From assembly GCA_019358945.1 (NCBI GenBank), contig JAHHIE010000018.1, positions 44,138-108,137 on the forward strand: 64,000 bases of DNA, read 5' to 3'. Made by a program: the position numbers and the translations under genes. Source of the stretch: Stenomitos rutilans HA7619-LM2. Its GTDB lineage: Bacteria > Cyanobacteriota > Cyanobacteriia > Leptolyngbyales > Leptolyngbyaceae. This document shows, one piece after another, positions 42,133 to 50,485 of this stretch (its first letter is position 1; every line of letters starts with the position of its first letter). The notes beneath the pieces were generated by a model that saw only the letters and a list, made by a program, of their open reading frames with translations, was not told where the DNA came from and searched no databases.

Positions 42133-42210
42133 TGATGTCCGATTTTTACAAGTCTTTGGCTGGCGATTTCTCTATTGTGAATGAGGTAATTCATCAATCT
42201 GGAGGCAACG

Positions 42211-42579
42211 ATGAAAAGTCACTCACACAGTAACACCTGGGAAACCTACTCGAAATCATGGTCTGTGGCAGACACGGCTACAAGGCTGCAATTGTTTGAG
42301 CAAAGCCTAAACCCAGATTGTGTATACACTGACCCGATCACACAAGCTACGGGATATGGTGAACTATCTGGATACATGGCAGCACTTCACAACGAAGTGC
42401 CTGGAGTGACATTTGTAAATACCGACTTTAAAGACCATCACGATCGGAGTTTGGCTCATTGGAATATGGTGGACGGCAAGGGAGATATTCTATCTCAGGG
42501 TGCAAGCTATGGCTTGTATGGGGCTGACGGACGATTAACGGAAATGACTGGATTCTTTGAACCTCCCAGTGCAGGTTGA
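42211..42579 (+). CDS. NTF2-like / SnoaL-type small protein
   Basis: The 122-residue protein after CTGGAGG has TWETYSKSWSVADTATRLQLFEQSLNPDCVYTDPITQATGYGEL, then DFKDHHDRSLAHWNMVD, then YGLYGADGRLTEMTGFF. This is the cone-shaped alpha+beta fold of nuclear-transport-factor-2-like proteins. It may be an enzyme or a binding protein. It lies directly after an AraC regulator and overlaps the longest frame of the VOC gene. Confidence 0.8.
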   Translation: MKSHSHSNTWETYSKSWSVADTATRLQLFEQSLNPDCVYTDPITQATGYGELSGYMAALHNEVPGVTFVNTDFKDHHDRSLAHWNMVDGKGDILSQGASYGLYGADGRLTEMTGFFEPPSAG

Positions 42580-42583
42580 ACCA

Positions 42584-43138
42584 ATGTCTGACAGTGCCTA
42601 CATCACTCGTAAAATCTTTATGAAGGGCTATCTAGTCCCTTTATTTGTCTTGCCATTACTCACGACCTGTAATCAAAAAGCTACTCATTCATTAGTTCAG
42701 GAGCAACCCATGGTGCCTAAGTTTAAGGACGTTTATGCGGTTTACATTACACGTAAAATGGAAGAAACCAAAGCTTTTTATGAAAAGTGGTTTGGTTTTA
42801 CCACTCTCTTTAATTCCAGTTGGTTTTTAATCCTAGCCAGTCCAGGCGAGCATCCACAGACACTCGCATTTTTGAACGAAGTTTGGCCCCATTCGCCAAA
42901 ACCGCCAAGATTTCCCGCTTACAACCAAAGTGGTTCCTATCTGACTATCCAAGTTTCAGATGTTGATCCGCTCTACCATTCTCTTAAAACTGAGGGTCTC
43001 TCCATTCATTACGAGTTGACAAACGAGCCTTGGGGTCAGAGACGCTTTTCCGTCATCGATCCTTCTGGAATTTTCATCGATATTGTTCAAGATATCGATC
43101 CCCAACCTGGCTATTGGGACTCTTACATCAGGAATTAG
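42584..43138 (+). CDS. VOC (glyoxalase/bleomycin-resistance fold) protein, possible lipoprotein
   Basis: The VOC core starts at MVPKFKDVYAVYITRKMEETKAFYEKWFGF and continues through FLILASPGEHPQTLAFL, YLTIQVSDVDPLYHSLKTEGL and RRFSVIDPSGIFIDIVQDI (metal or substrate Glu/His positions partly replaced). An upstream hydrophobic stretch (MKGYLVPLFVLPLLTTCNQK) has a lipobox-like LTTC; starts at 42584 or 42620 are both possible. The same peptide AYITRK occurs twice (at 42597 and 42744), hinting at a small local duplication. It is translated just after the NTF2-like gene. Confidence 0.8.
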   Translation: MSDSAYITRKIFMKGYLVPLFVLPLLTTCNQKATHSLVQEQPMVPKFKDVYAVYITRKMEETKAFYEKWFGFTTLFNSSWFLILASPGEHPQTLAFLNEVWPHSPKPPRFPAYNQSGSYLTIQVSDVDPLYHSLKTEGLSIHYELTNEPWGQRRFSVIDPSGIFIDIVQDIDPQPGYWDSYIRN

Positions 43139-43316
43139 CACTTTAATGATGAGGCCCCGTCATCAAGCGTGATTGCATCACACCTGCCTGAGAGCCAAAT
43201 AAGTCGTGCATAAGTGTTCTAACGTCATAAATTAAGATAGCCTCTGGTTTCACTTCAGAAGAACTTCAGCTTTTCTTGAGAATATTTAAGACGTTGTTAC
43301 TCTTTGAAAAACTACA

Positions 43317-43809
43317 ATGAAAGTTACGTCTTTACTCAACACTGCTGCTTTGCTGGGTTTAGTAACGGTTTGGGATGCTCCGCTAAAGGTGGTTAATCCT
43401 GCTCTTGTACAGGCATTTGCCTAATACCAATTTGAATAGCGAACAGGGCGGATTAGGGACGGGGTGCAGGGGTGGAACCCCTGGCTGGGGGCGAAGCCCC
43501 CACATCCCCATCTGCAACTTTCATTCTTTAAATTGGTATAACAAACGATGATGGTGGCTGGTGAAACTGCTCAACAAAAAATTGCTCAACTTACCGCCGT
43601 AAAAAGTAAACCAGGGAGTGCTGATTTAATGCGTAAGCTGTATGTCAAAGACCTGACGCCGATCGAATTCAACCTGGCGGCGCAGGAATGGTGGTTAACT
43701 TATGCAGCAAGGCAAGCGACCAACCATCTCTCTCTGCATGACCTACGATGTCATTGTTGCAGTCAAGAAAGGCAGAATTGTTAAGTTTCCTGCGGCTGAA
43801 GTGAAGTAA
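43317..43809 (+). pseudogene. Secreted-protein gene interrupted by a MITE and a frameshift
   Basis: ATG 43317 starts a clean signal peptide (MKVTSLLNTAALLGLVTVWD to LVQAFA), but the TAA at the tip of a 120-bp MITE closes it after 35 codons. Downstream of the MITE, in the same phase, the frame resumes: QTMMVAGETAQQKIAQLTAV, then LTPIEFNLAAQEWWLTY. Near 43703 it shifts by one base into a natural C-terminus (QQGKRPTISLCMTYDVIVAV, KKGRIVKFPAAEVK) ending at TAA 43809. The family is not recognised. Two lesions make it non-functional as read. Confidence 0.75.
43422..43541 (+). mobile_element. 120-bp MITE, copy 2, inside a coding frame
   Basis: This is nearly identical to the reverse complement of copy 1 (19691-19810), with the same 120-bp length and TACCAATTT tips flanked by TAA. 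The hairpin loop between the GGGGGC and GCCCCC arms reads GAA here and TTC in copy 1 when both are placed in the same orientation. Because 120 is a multiple of three, the host frame is kept across the insertion. Confidence 0.85.
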
Positions 43810-43868
43810 CGATAGCTTCTGAGAAACACGTCACCGAACCCTCTTCAAAGTGCAGACAGGTAACGGGG

Positions 43869-44067
43869 TTGGAGGCATGCCAGTGCCGCAAAGCCCGGAT
43901 TCAACGCAGCCATATTGGTTGTGCCTTTCTGGTTTGGCTCAGGCTCAATGCCCTGGCTCATCAAGCAGGGCGGTCAACTTACCAACTCAAGCACAGTTTA
44001 CTCGATGATTACCTGTGTCAGCAGCTCAAAAATCCATCCCTCAGAATCGCTTTTGCGTAAGTCCTAA
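43869..44067 (+). mobile_element. Transposase 3' remnant with terminal repeat
   Basis: The frame ending at 44060 (KARIQRSHIGCAFLVWLRLNA, then LKHSLLDDYLCQQLKNPSLR) matches the C-terminal end of cyanobacterial DDE transposases, without the catalytic core. TTTTGCGTAAGTCCTAA at 44052-44067 is the element's right tip and is the inverse of the tip of the MITE-like element at 41199. The left half is gone, so the element is inactive. Confidence 0.7.
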
Positions 44068-44225
44068 TCGAATCAGAATCACTGCGTCCTTGAGCCGGAC
44101 TGTAGCTATTGATGAATTGCCACCTGCAACCCAAGGCAAATGTAACTTTGCTTCCCTCTTCTCTCGCCATTTCTAAGGATGTAATTGGTTTGACATTCTA
44201 AGCATTACACTTGAAGGAAAGATAG

Positions 44226-45416
44226 ATGAACAAAAAATTAGGCTTTGCCATTGCATTTTTGCTGGCTTTGATGGTGTCGATCGTGACAATGAACGTCGTT
44301 GCCGCACCGAGTGGATTAGGAGAAGCCGAGACATTGTTGGTAACCGCTTCTAAGGAATCGGGTCGCCCCAGCTACTCTGAAGCAACAGCCGTTAAATTTA
44401 AGCCCAGCGATAATGTCTATGTGAAAAGCGTTTTGGCTGTCGATTTTACCTACGGCAAGGCAAACGTTACTCTACCTCTGTATAGAGGACTTTCTCCGCA
44501 GGATGATCCTGTTTATTACATCATCACCGAATCATCCGACTTCGACGTTGCTAAGAAATTGGGAGTCAACTTTGCTCCTAAAATGAAGCAAGCGATCGGC
44601 TCTGCTGGAGTACAGAAGGTCACAATGAAGGGCGGTTTGATCACCTTCAAGGGCAATGTAGACTTTTCTCCAGAGTATCAAGTCGAGCCTGGCTCTCCCG
44701 ATCCGTTTCCGCCTAAAGTGGCAAAGCCAGGAGCGGTTGGAGATGCTCAGTGGTCTTCAATGGTGGTCATGCCCAGTCAGGTCGTGCTCAATATTCAAAT
44801 GGTGCATAATGCATCAGGTAACCACGATCGACTAAAAGCCCTGGATATGAAGCAGCGGAAAGTAACCATGTCCATCTTGGACGGTTTTCAAGGGGGCAAA
44901 CAGTACTTCTATCATCTAGTAACGGATGTTTCAGCCGAAGTTCCGTCCGTACTAGAAAAGGGAGTCTACACGCCTCGGCTTGCGAAGGTTCCTCAAATGG
45001 GCAAATCAACGCCCTTCGATCGCTCTGCCCTGTTGGGTTTCTCGCCAGTCCTGAACGGCATTACTGACACTGGCACCGGACAGTTTCAAGGCTTCACTGC
45101 TTCCCTGGCAAACGGTGGAATTGACCCGATCAATGTCTTTCCCATTCCGCCCTCAAACAACGATCGCTCCGCTAACAACAATTACAGCCCTCTTTGGGAT
45201 GCCCATGTGAATATGTGGACAGATGCTGCCATCAAGGCAAACAAGGTCAGACGGATTACGTCGTTTGAAGACCTTCAAGGACTGGTGAAAGCGGGATTAG
45301 TTACCAGTGCCTATATCAATCCCCAAGGACCTGGCAACCCCTGGTTGTTTGGACTACGACCCACCCAAGCGGTGATCAACTGCCCTGTAATTGCGCATCC
45401 TGTACTCTCGAACTAG
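44226..45416 (+). CDS. Secreted protein of unknown function
   Basis: The 396-residue protein follows GAAGGAAAG and begins with a signal peptide (MNKKLGFAIAFLLALMVSIV ... VVAAP). The mature protein has no motif I recognise. It is rich in beta-type segments (YGKANVTLPLYRGL, QVVLNIQMVHNASGN, KVTMSILDGFQGGKQYFYHLVTDVS) and ends with two Cys-poor loops and PVIAHPVLSN. It may be a periplasmic or outer-envelope protein. It is monocistronic, with no neighbour that suggests a role. Confidence 0.85.
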   Translation: MNKKLGFAIAFLLALMVSIVTMNVVAAPSGLGEAETLLVTASKESGRPSYSEATAVKFKPSDNVYVKSVLAVDFTYGKANVTLPLYRGLSPQDDPVYYIITESSDFDVAKKLGVNFAPKMKQAIGSAGVQKVTMKGGLITFKGNVDFSPEYQVEPGSPDPFPPKVAKPGAVGDAQWSSMVVMPSQVVLNIQMVHNASGNHDRLKALDMKQRKVTMSILDGFQGGKQYFYHLVTDVSAEVPSVLEKGVYTPRLAKVPQMGKSTPFDRSALLGFSPVLNGITDTGTGQFQGFTASLANGGIDPINVFPIPPSNNDRSANNNYSPLWDAHVNMWTDAAIKANKVRRITSFEDLQGLVKAGLVTSAYINPQGPGNPWLFGLRPTQAVINCPVIAHPVLSN

Positions 45417-45631
45417 CTTCAGCGTCTTTTGGATCCGAAGCGTGGAGGTTGGCTTTAGCAATTCTCCACGCTTTTGATATTCATCATTTAATCTGACCAA
45501 TTGCCCAACCGTTCGCCACTGACTACGCTCTAAAAATTCTTTGCACCAACAATTGAGTACATTCGCATTCAATGTGACCGCTTGCGCCGATTAATTCTGT
45601 TTCTCAGTTTCCCAATTAGCAAGAATGACCC

Positions 45632-47752
45632 ATGCCCACTAAAGTTGTTGTTAACCCTGACCAGATTGCCATTAGTGATGGTTCTTCCTTTCTAGTGACT
45701 GCACGAGATGGTTCGATTGACGATCGACTTCCTCAAGGGTTCTTTGTCCGCGATACACGTCTTATTTCCTACTACGAAATTTCGCTCAATCGGTATCCCC
45801 TAAAGTTACTGGCTTCAAGTCCACTCACCCATCGAGTGGCGCTGTACCGATTTACCAACTCTGAGTTTCGGACGGTGCGAGGAACGTTGCCCTATGGTCA
45901 GTTAATCATCGCCGTGCGACGAGACGTTGTGGGCGGATTGCATGAGGATATTGATATTACAAACCATCATGGCGATCGCGTTGAATTTCAACTCATGTTG
46001 GCAATTCGCTCAGATTTCGCAGACATCTTTCAAGTTAAGTCTCAACAACTATTAGCCCGTGGCAAAACTCGGACAGACTGGAACGATGGCAAGCTGAGCA
46101 CCGATTATCAGAATGGTGCCTTTCACCGTAGCATCATCGCTGCACCTGATGGAACAAGTTCACCCCCTGACTTTGCCAACGGTCGCTTGGTCTTCGATGT
46201 GGCGCTAGATCCCGGTGAAACGTGGCACGCTTGCATCAATTTCATTGCCCTGGTGGATGGAGATGTACTGGAACCTCGCCATACCAGCGCCGAGATTGCC
46301 GTCACAGAGGCAGGCAAAGTACTAGAAAATTTTCTTCAAGTCTCCACTCAGCTCCAAACCTCAAATGCCGAAATTGCCGCAACGTATCGGCAGGCATTGA
46401 TTGATATGGGTGCTCTACGAATTGCGTTTGAGGAGAATGACAAATCCTACTGGATGCCTGCCGCTGGGATGCCGTGGTTTATGGCAGTGTTTGGACGGGA
46501 TTCGATCATTGCTGGATTGCAAACAATGGCGATTAATCCAGAGTTTGCCCGTGGCACCCTGGCTCGGCTGGCTCAGTTACAGGCAACAGCAGTCGATGAT
46601 TGGCGGGATGCTCAACCAGGGAAAATTCTCCACGAGATTCGGCGGGGTGAGTTAGCGCAACTGCATGAAGTGCCGCATACTCCTTATTACGGAACAGTTG
46701 AAGCAACCATCCTCTGGATTGTGACGTTAGCAGAAACTCATCGCTGGACTGCCGATAGATCTTTGTTAGATCATTGCCAACCTAATTTGGAACGGGCACT
46801 AACTTGGATTGATCAGTATGGCGATTTTGATGGGGATGGCTTTGTGGAATATCTGACTCATTCCAAAGATGGTTTGCGAAATCAAGGCTGGAAAGATTCG
46901 GGTGATTCTATCGTTTACCCGGATGGCAGTCAAGTTGAGCCACCGATCGCGCTTTGCGAAGTGCAGGGTTATGTCTACGATGCCTGGAAACGCGCCGCTG
47001 ATCTTTACGAAGTTTTGGGCAACCATGACCGCGCTGAAGCACTGCACCACAAAGCAGCAGATCTCTATCGGCGGTTCAACGATCGCTTCTGGGTGGAAGA
47101 GGAAGGCTTTTACTGCCTCGGATTGGATGCCAAAAAACAGCAAATTCAAGCGATCGCCTCTAATGCTGGTCATCTACTTTGGTCAGGCATTGTGCCGCCA
47201 GAACGGGCACAACGACTCGTCGATCGACTGTTCCAACCTGATCTATGGTGTGGTTGGGGTATTCGCACCCTTTCGGCGCAGAATCCCGCTTATAACCCGA
47301 TTAGCTATCAGCTTGGTAGTATCTGGCCCCATGACAATGGCTTTATTGCCGCAGGGTTAAAGCGCTATGGATATCACGCCGAAGCCAATCGCGTAGCTGA
47401 AGCAATCTTCGCGGCTGCCAGCTACTTTGAGGCTGGACGAATGCCAGAACTGTTTGCAGGCATCGATCGCCAGCCCGAAAGTTTTCCAGTCCCTTATCCG
47501 GATGCCAATATTCCTCAGGCATGGGCGGCTGGTTCCATTTTCTTCTTCATCCGCACCATCCTCGGACTGGAAGCCGATGCCCCCAATCGACGCTTGCGGG
47601 TGCAGCCTACCTTACCCGACTGGTTACCAGACATCGCGTTAACGAATTTAGTCGTGGGTGATGCGAAAGTCAACTTGCGCTTCTGGAGAGACGGCGAACA
47701 AACGCGATGGGAGGTCGCTCGGCTGGATGGCGAGTTATTAACCTGGCAATAA
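45632..47752 (+). CDS. Amylo-alpha-1,6-glucosidase-like (glycogen debranching) enzyme
   Basis: The 706-residue protein has an N-terminal domain of the bacterial glycogen-debranching type (DGSSFLVTARDGSIDDRLPQGFFVRDTRLISYYEISLN). A large (alpha/alpha)6 catalytic domain follows (WFMAVFGRDSIIAGLQT, ILHEIRRGELA, YYGTVEATILWIVTLAETHRWT, FVEYLTHSKDGLRNQGWKDSGDS), with acidic residues in GRDS and KDSGDS placed as in GH63/GDE enzymes. It would remove alpha-1,6 branches from glycogen-like polymers or hydrolyse related glycosides. It is preceded by 215 bp holding nothing else. Confidence 0.92.
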   Translation: MPTKVVVNPDQIAISDGSSFLVTARDGSIDDRLPQGFFVRDTRLISYYEISLNRYPLKLLASSPLTHRVALYRFTNSEFRTVRGTLPYGQLIIAVRRDVVGGLHEDIDITNHHGDRVEFQLMLAIRSDFADIFQVKSQQLLARGKTRTDWNDGKLSTDYQNGAFHRSIIAAPDGTSSPPDFANGRLVFDVALDPGETWHACINFIALVDGDVLEPRHTSAEIAVTEAGKVLENFLQVSTQLQTSNAEIAATYRQALIDMGALRIAFEENDKSYWMPAAGMPWFMAVFGRDSIIAGLQTMAINPEFARGTLARLAQLQATAVDDWRDAQPGKILHEIRRGELAQLHEVPHTPYYGTVEATILWIVTLAETHRWTADRSLLDHCQPNLERALTWIDQYGDFDGDGFVEYLTHSKDGLRNQGWKDSGDSIVYPDGSQVEPPIALCEVQGYVYDAWKRAADLYEVLGNHDRAEALHHKAADLYRRFNDRFWVEEEGFYCLGLDAKKQQIQAIASNAGHLLWSGIVPPERAQRLVDRLFQPDLWCGWGIRTLSAQNPAYNPISYQLGSIWPHDNGFIAAGLKRYGYHAEANRVAEAIFAAASYFEAGRMPELFAGIDRQPESFPVPYPDANIPQAWAAGSIFFFIRTILGLEADAPNRRLRVQPTLPDWLPDIALTNLVVGDAKVNLRFWRDGEQTRWEVARLDGELLTWQ

Positions 47753-47813
47753 AAGTTCTGACGATAGTGGACTAGACCCTGATTGACTGACACATCTTCT
47801 CGACCTAAAACGT

Positions 47814-47996
47814 TTAAGCGGTGCTCAGGCGTTGTTCGAGGGAAATTGCACAATGCCAGCCAATCTTGAAATAGCTGTTGCCTCGGAACCAGTGCGGGTC
47901 AACCTGACACCGATTGCCTTGCTCGACGACGGTTGTGCCAATACTGGTTAAGTAGAGCGTGGCAATGGCAAGCACCAGACCCAAGCGCGAGAGCAT
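47814..47996 (-). CDS. Possible small secreted protein
   Basis: The 60-residue frame starts with a hydrophobic leader (MLSRLGLVLAIATLYLTSIG) and continues TTVVEQGNRCQVDPHWFRGNSYFKIG. The leader has the composition of an export signal or membrane anchor and the tail keeps Cys/His/Trp residues. No ribosome site is evident and no family is recognised, so it may be spurious. Confidence 0.4.
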   Translation of the reverse strand: MLSRLGLVLAIATLYLTSIGTTVVEQGNRCQVDPHWFRGNSYFKIGWHCAISLEQRLSTA

Positions 47997-48067
47997 TGAA
48001 ACAACGCAACATTGATGCCTGTGTCGATCGCTAGAATCTTCATACCAACCTCCGGTTATTACTTGAT

Positions 48068-48105
48068 AGAGGATTTGAACTTCTGACCTCCAAGGTACCG
48101 GAGGT
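48068..48105 (-). other. Degenerate tRNA-like remnant
   Basis: On the minus strand TTCAAATCCTCT with a mispaired AGAAG partner looks like a T-arm. Just before it, ACCTCC-N8-GGAGGT forms an anticodon-arm-like stem whose loop is one base too long. No proper acceptor stem is found. It may be the relic of a tRNA 3' half left by an integrating element. Confidence 0.3.
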
Positions 48106-48198
48106 GTCTTTCCTTTCCCTATCGGCTTGCATAGATTCTTTAGACAGCTTTAAGTGACCTGTGAGGAAGCATTTCAAGTTGTCGTGAGATAGCAGTAA

Positions 48199-49056
48199 TC
48201 AGTTTCGTCCTGCGGTGACACCGCCATCGACAGGCAAGACAACTCCAGTAATCCAACTGGAGCAAGCATCATCTGCCAGAAACAGAATTGCTGCGGTTGT
48301 ATCCTTGACCTGTCCATTGCGTCCTAATGGGTGGAAAGCGTTGAGCGAGGCAAGTTGTTCGGGTGTCAGTAAAGGCTCAAATAGTGGCGTTTCGACCACC
48401 GCAGGTGCGATCGCATTCACGCGAATCTTGTCCGGTGCAAATTCAATTGCCAGGTCACGAGTCAAGGCGTGAACTCCCCCCTTTGCTGTTGACGATCCAC
48501 TACAGGGCGTTGCAGCAATTGCATGGTTTGACCACATTGACCCAATATTGACGATCGCGCCACCGCCTCGTTGCCGCATTTGTGCGATCGCCACCTGGGA
48601 CATGAAAAAGTACCCTCTTAGCAAGTTCAAATAACTGTCAAGGTCTTCTTCCGTATGATCTAGAAAAGGCTTGGGCTGAAAAACGCCTGCATTGTTGAGC
48701 AGCACATCTACCCCCCCAAACCGCTCGACGGCTAGATTCACGATCCTTTGACTCGTTTGAGGTTGCCCAATGTCACCTACCGCGTAGACAACGCTCTCCC
48801 CAGTAGGGATTGCGACAGGATACGTGCAAAAACCTGCAAGATAGCCTTCAAAGGCTTGCTCATCAGTGCTTTCAGTAAACTCAACCAGAAAGCGATACAA
48901 TGTCTGCCCTATTGTGGCACGGGCAGAAGTGCTACGAGAGAATGGGGCTTTCAAGCGTTGAAACGGCACCAAAAAGGGTCGTGTACTACTGGTTTTGGGG
49001 TAGTACTTGGGCCAGAAATAGTCCAACCCTGTACCAATCAAGGTTTCTGGTGGCAT
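48199..49056 (-). pseudogene. Decayed, chimeric SDR gene
   Basis: From residue about 92 the frame is a normal SDR: VYAVGDIGQPQTSQRIVNLA, then VLLNNAG, then IVNIGSMWSN, then SITGVVLPVDGG-like end (SSWITGVVLPVDGGVTAG). The Rossmann GxxxGxG strand is missing and is replaced by about 90 unrelated residues. The catalytic YxxxK reads SGSSTAK, so Tyr has become Ser. Loss of both cofactor loop and catalytic Tyr shows that the enzyme is dead. The unrelated N-terminal part may stem from a recombination junction at the left edge of the accessory region. Confidence 0.7.
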
Positions 49057-49458
49057 GTCGTAGGGCTTAAAAGCTGTAACCCTTACAGGCTAAGCATTTT
49101 AACCCTATCCTGCAGGTTTTTACATGTATCCTGTTCCAATCCCTGCTTCATCTGCAATTTGACATTCCAAGGCTGTGAAGCATTGAGACTCAAACTGGTT
49201 CTGCTTCCTATCCAAAGTTGCTTTGAATCTAGCAATCTCAACGATATCGATTCCATGACCAACAATACTCACCTGAGAACCTTCCTCTGAGTGACGCTAA
49301 ATTGCCTGTCGTCTATCACTCTAAACAAATTCTCAGATGACAAGTGTCTATTTTTACTTTTGATGGCTCTTAAAACTTTAGATAAATAAAATCACCAGAG
49401 GAGTTGATTTACGAATAACCTCACCAAGTCTTCCTGGAAACAACTATCAGAAGTTCAC
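49057..49458. other. 402-bp non-coding region with a possible Tn7/CAST-like end sequence
   Basis: No convincing gene is present. At about 49291-49350 the sequence GTGACGCTAAATTGCCTGTC followed by GTC and, 20 bp on, ACAAATTCTCAGATGACA resembles the AT-rich GTGAC/CTGTCGTC repeats at the ends of cyanobacterial Tn7-like (CAST) elements. This is suggestive only. Confidence 0.3.
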
Positions 49459-50196
49459 CTAAAACGCAGTTCTTAATGTTGAAGTTTCCTGAATTGGCGA
49501 AGAAGGACGATCCTCCTGGGAAAGCCGTCCCAACTCTGCAAGTACCTCCAACGGAATCCCAACTGATTGGGCTGCTTCCAAAACCGTCATATTCTCAGTT
49601 CGCATCAGTTCCAGAAGCTGGCGCACTTTAGCAACAACAGGATCATCGATCGACGTGTAGCCTCGCATAATGGCAATGCTTAACCCGGTTTGAATGTTGT
49701 CCAGCGTTAAGTTGAGATTACCAACAGTGGGATCAGCTTGTGAACGGGCGATCGTAGGCAAAATCTGAACACCGACATAACGTGGATTGCTGCTGTGAAT
49801 AATATCAAACGTGTAGAGCCGATTCTGCCCTCTAGCATCTACCGTTTGCACCATCAGGTTGGTTACAGGCGTAGTGGTCGCTCCTGGAAAGCGAAGTGGT
49901 TGAATCACTCTCAAGAAAATAGTCTTTGCCCGCCCAGTCTCTAACTCAGCATCAGTGCTGTAGACTACCCGCGAGGCATCTGCCAGTAGGATATAGGCGA
50001 TCGTTTCATCGGTCTGGCTAAAACTAATCGACGTTGCCCGTCCAGGAGCAACTTGAACTTGCACAGAACTGGTCGTCGCTCTGGTGCGATCGACGACCTG
50101 ATAGGCTGACGTTTGTGCCTGAACGGATAGCCCAGGAGATACCAAACCAATCAATAATGCTGTGCTAACTAAGCTCAGAGCAGGCAATCGTCTCAT
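49459..50196 (-). CDS. VirB9/TrbG-like type IV secretion protein
   Basis: The 245-residue protein begins with a signal peptide (LVSTALLIGLVSPGLSVQA). The mature part is beta-rich (VQVQVAPGRATSISFSQTDETIAYILLAD, KTIFLRVIQPLRFPGATTTPVTNLMVQT, NRLYTFDII), as in VirB9/TraK-type outer-complex proteins. A C-terminal helical domain (TENMTVLEAAQSVGIPLEVLAELGRL) follows. Its ATG overlaps the end of the VirB10-like frame by 4 bp (ATGA). Together with the VirB8- and VirB10-like genes it would form the core of a conjugative channel, but the ATPases and relaxase are not in the window. Confidence 0.75.
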   Translation of the reverse strand: MRRLPALSLVSTALLIGLVSPGLSVQAQTSAYQVVDRTRATTSSVQVQVAPGRATSISFSQTDETIAYILLADASRVVYSTDAELETGRAKTIFLRVIQPLRFPGATTTPVTNLMVQTVDARGQNRLYTFDIIHSSNPRYVGVQILPTIARSQADPTVGNLNLTLDNIQTGLSIAIMRGYTSIDDPVVAKVRQLLELMRTENMTVLEAAQSVGIPLEVLAELGRLSQEDRPSSPIQETSTLRTAF

Positions 50197-50459
50197 CGGT
50201 CTACCCTCAAAAAGCTATTGACCACCACAGAAACTTCGGTTCCTTCAGGAACAAACTGCACATTGGGTCGTTGCAAGAGTTCTTGCATCGTTTGATCAGA
50301 GCGGCGAGCTATCCGTTCAGCAATGGGATTGAAGAAACCTTCGAGTGCAGCCGCCCAAATCTGAGGTTCAGCACTCGAAGTGATTACGCTCTGATTAAAG
50401 TTACCTCCCGATGTGGTGGTGCTGGACTGGGTGCAAATGTTTCTGGAAACACGAGACAA
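50193..50459 (-). pseudogene. C-terminal part of the VirB10-like protein, behind an in-frame TGA
   Basis: The frame continues in phase from the 510-codon VirB10-like gene after TGA 50466-50468. It encodes IWAAALEGFFNPIAERIARR and then MQELLQRPNVQFVPEGTEVSVVVNSFL, the conserved C-terminal strand of VirB10/TrbI. A TTG at 50459 could serve as restart. It ends overlapping the VirB9-like start, as expected for the original gene end. Confidence 0.75.
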
Positions 50460-50485
50460 GCTTTGTCAGGTTCCAGAAACATTTG
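50434..50485. repeat. 52-bp inverted repeat carrying the TGA that breaks the VirB10-like gene
   Basis: Arms CAAATGTTTCTGGAA (50434-50448) and TTCCAGAAACATTTG (50471-50485) are perfect inverse copies with a 22-bp loop (50449-50470). The loop holds the minus-strand TGA and an internal dyad GACAAGCTTTGTC. Reversing only the loop would replace the TGA with NTRQALSG codons and keep the reading frame open. Confidence 0.8.

Larger units (their letters stand above)
47753..48198. other. 446-bp region with a possible small gene and a tRNA-like remnant
   Basis: Apart from the 60-residue minus-strand frame (47814-47996) and the tRNA-like sequence (48068-48105) described separately, no coding or regulatory element can be supported here. 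Confidence 0.5.
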
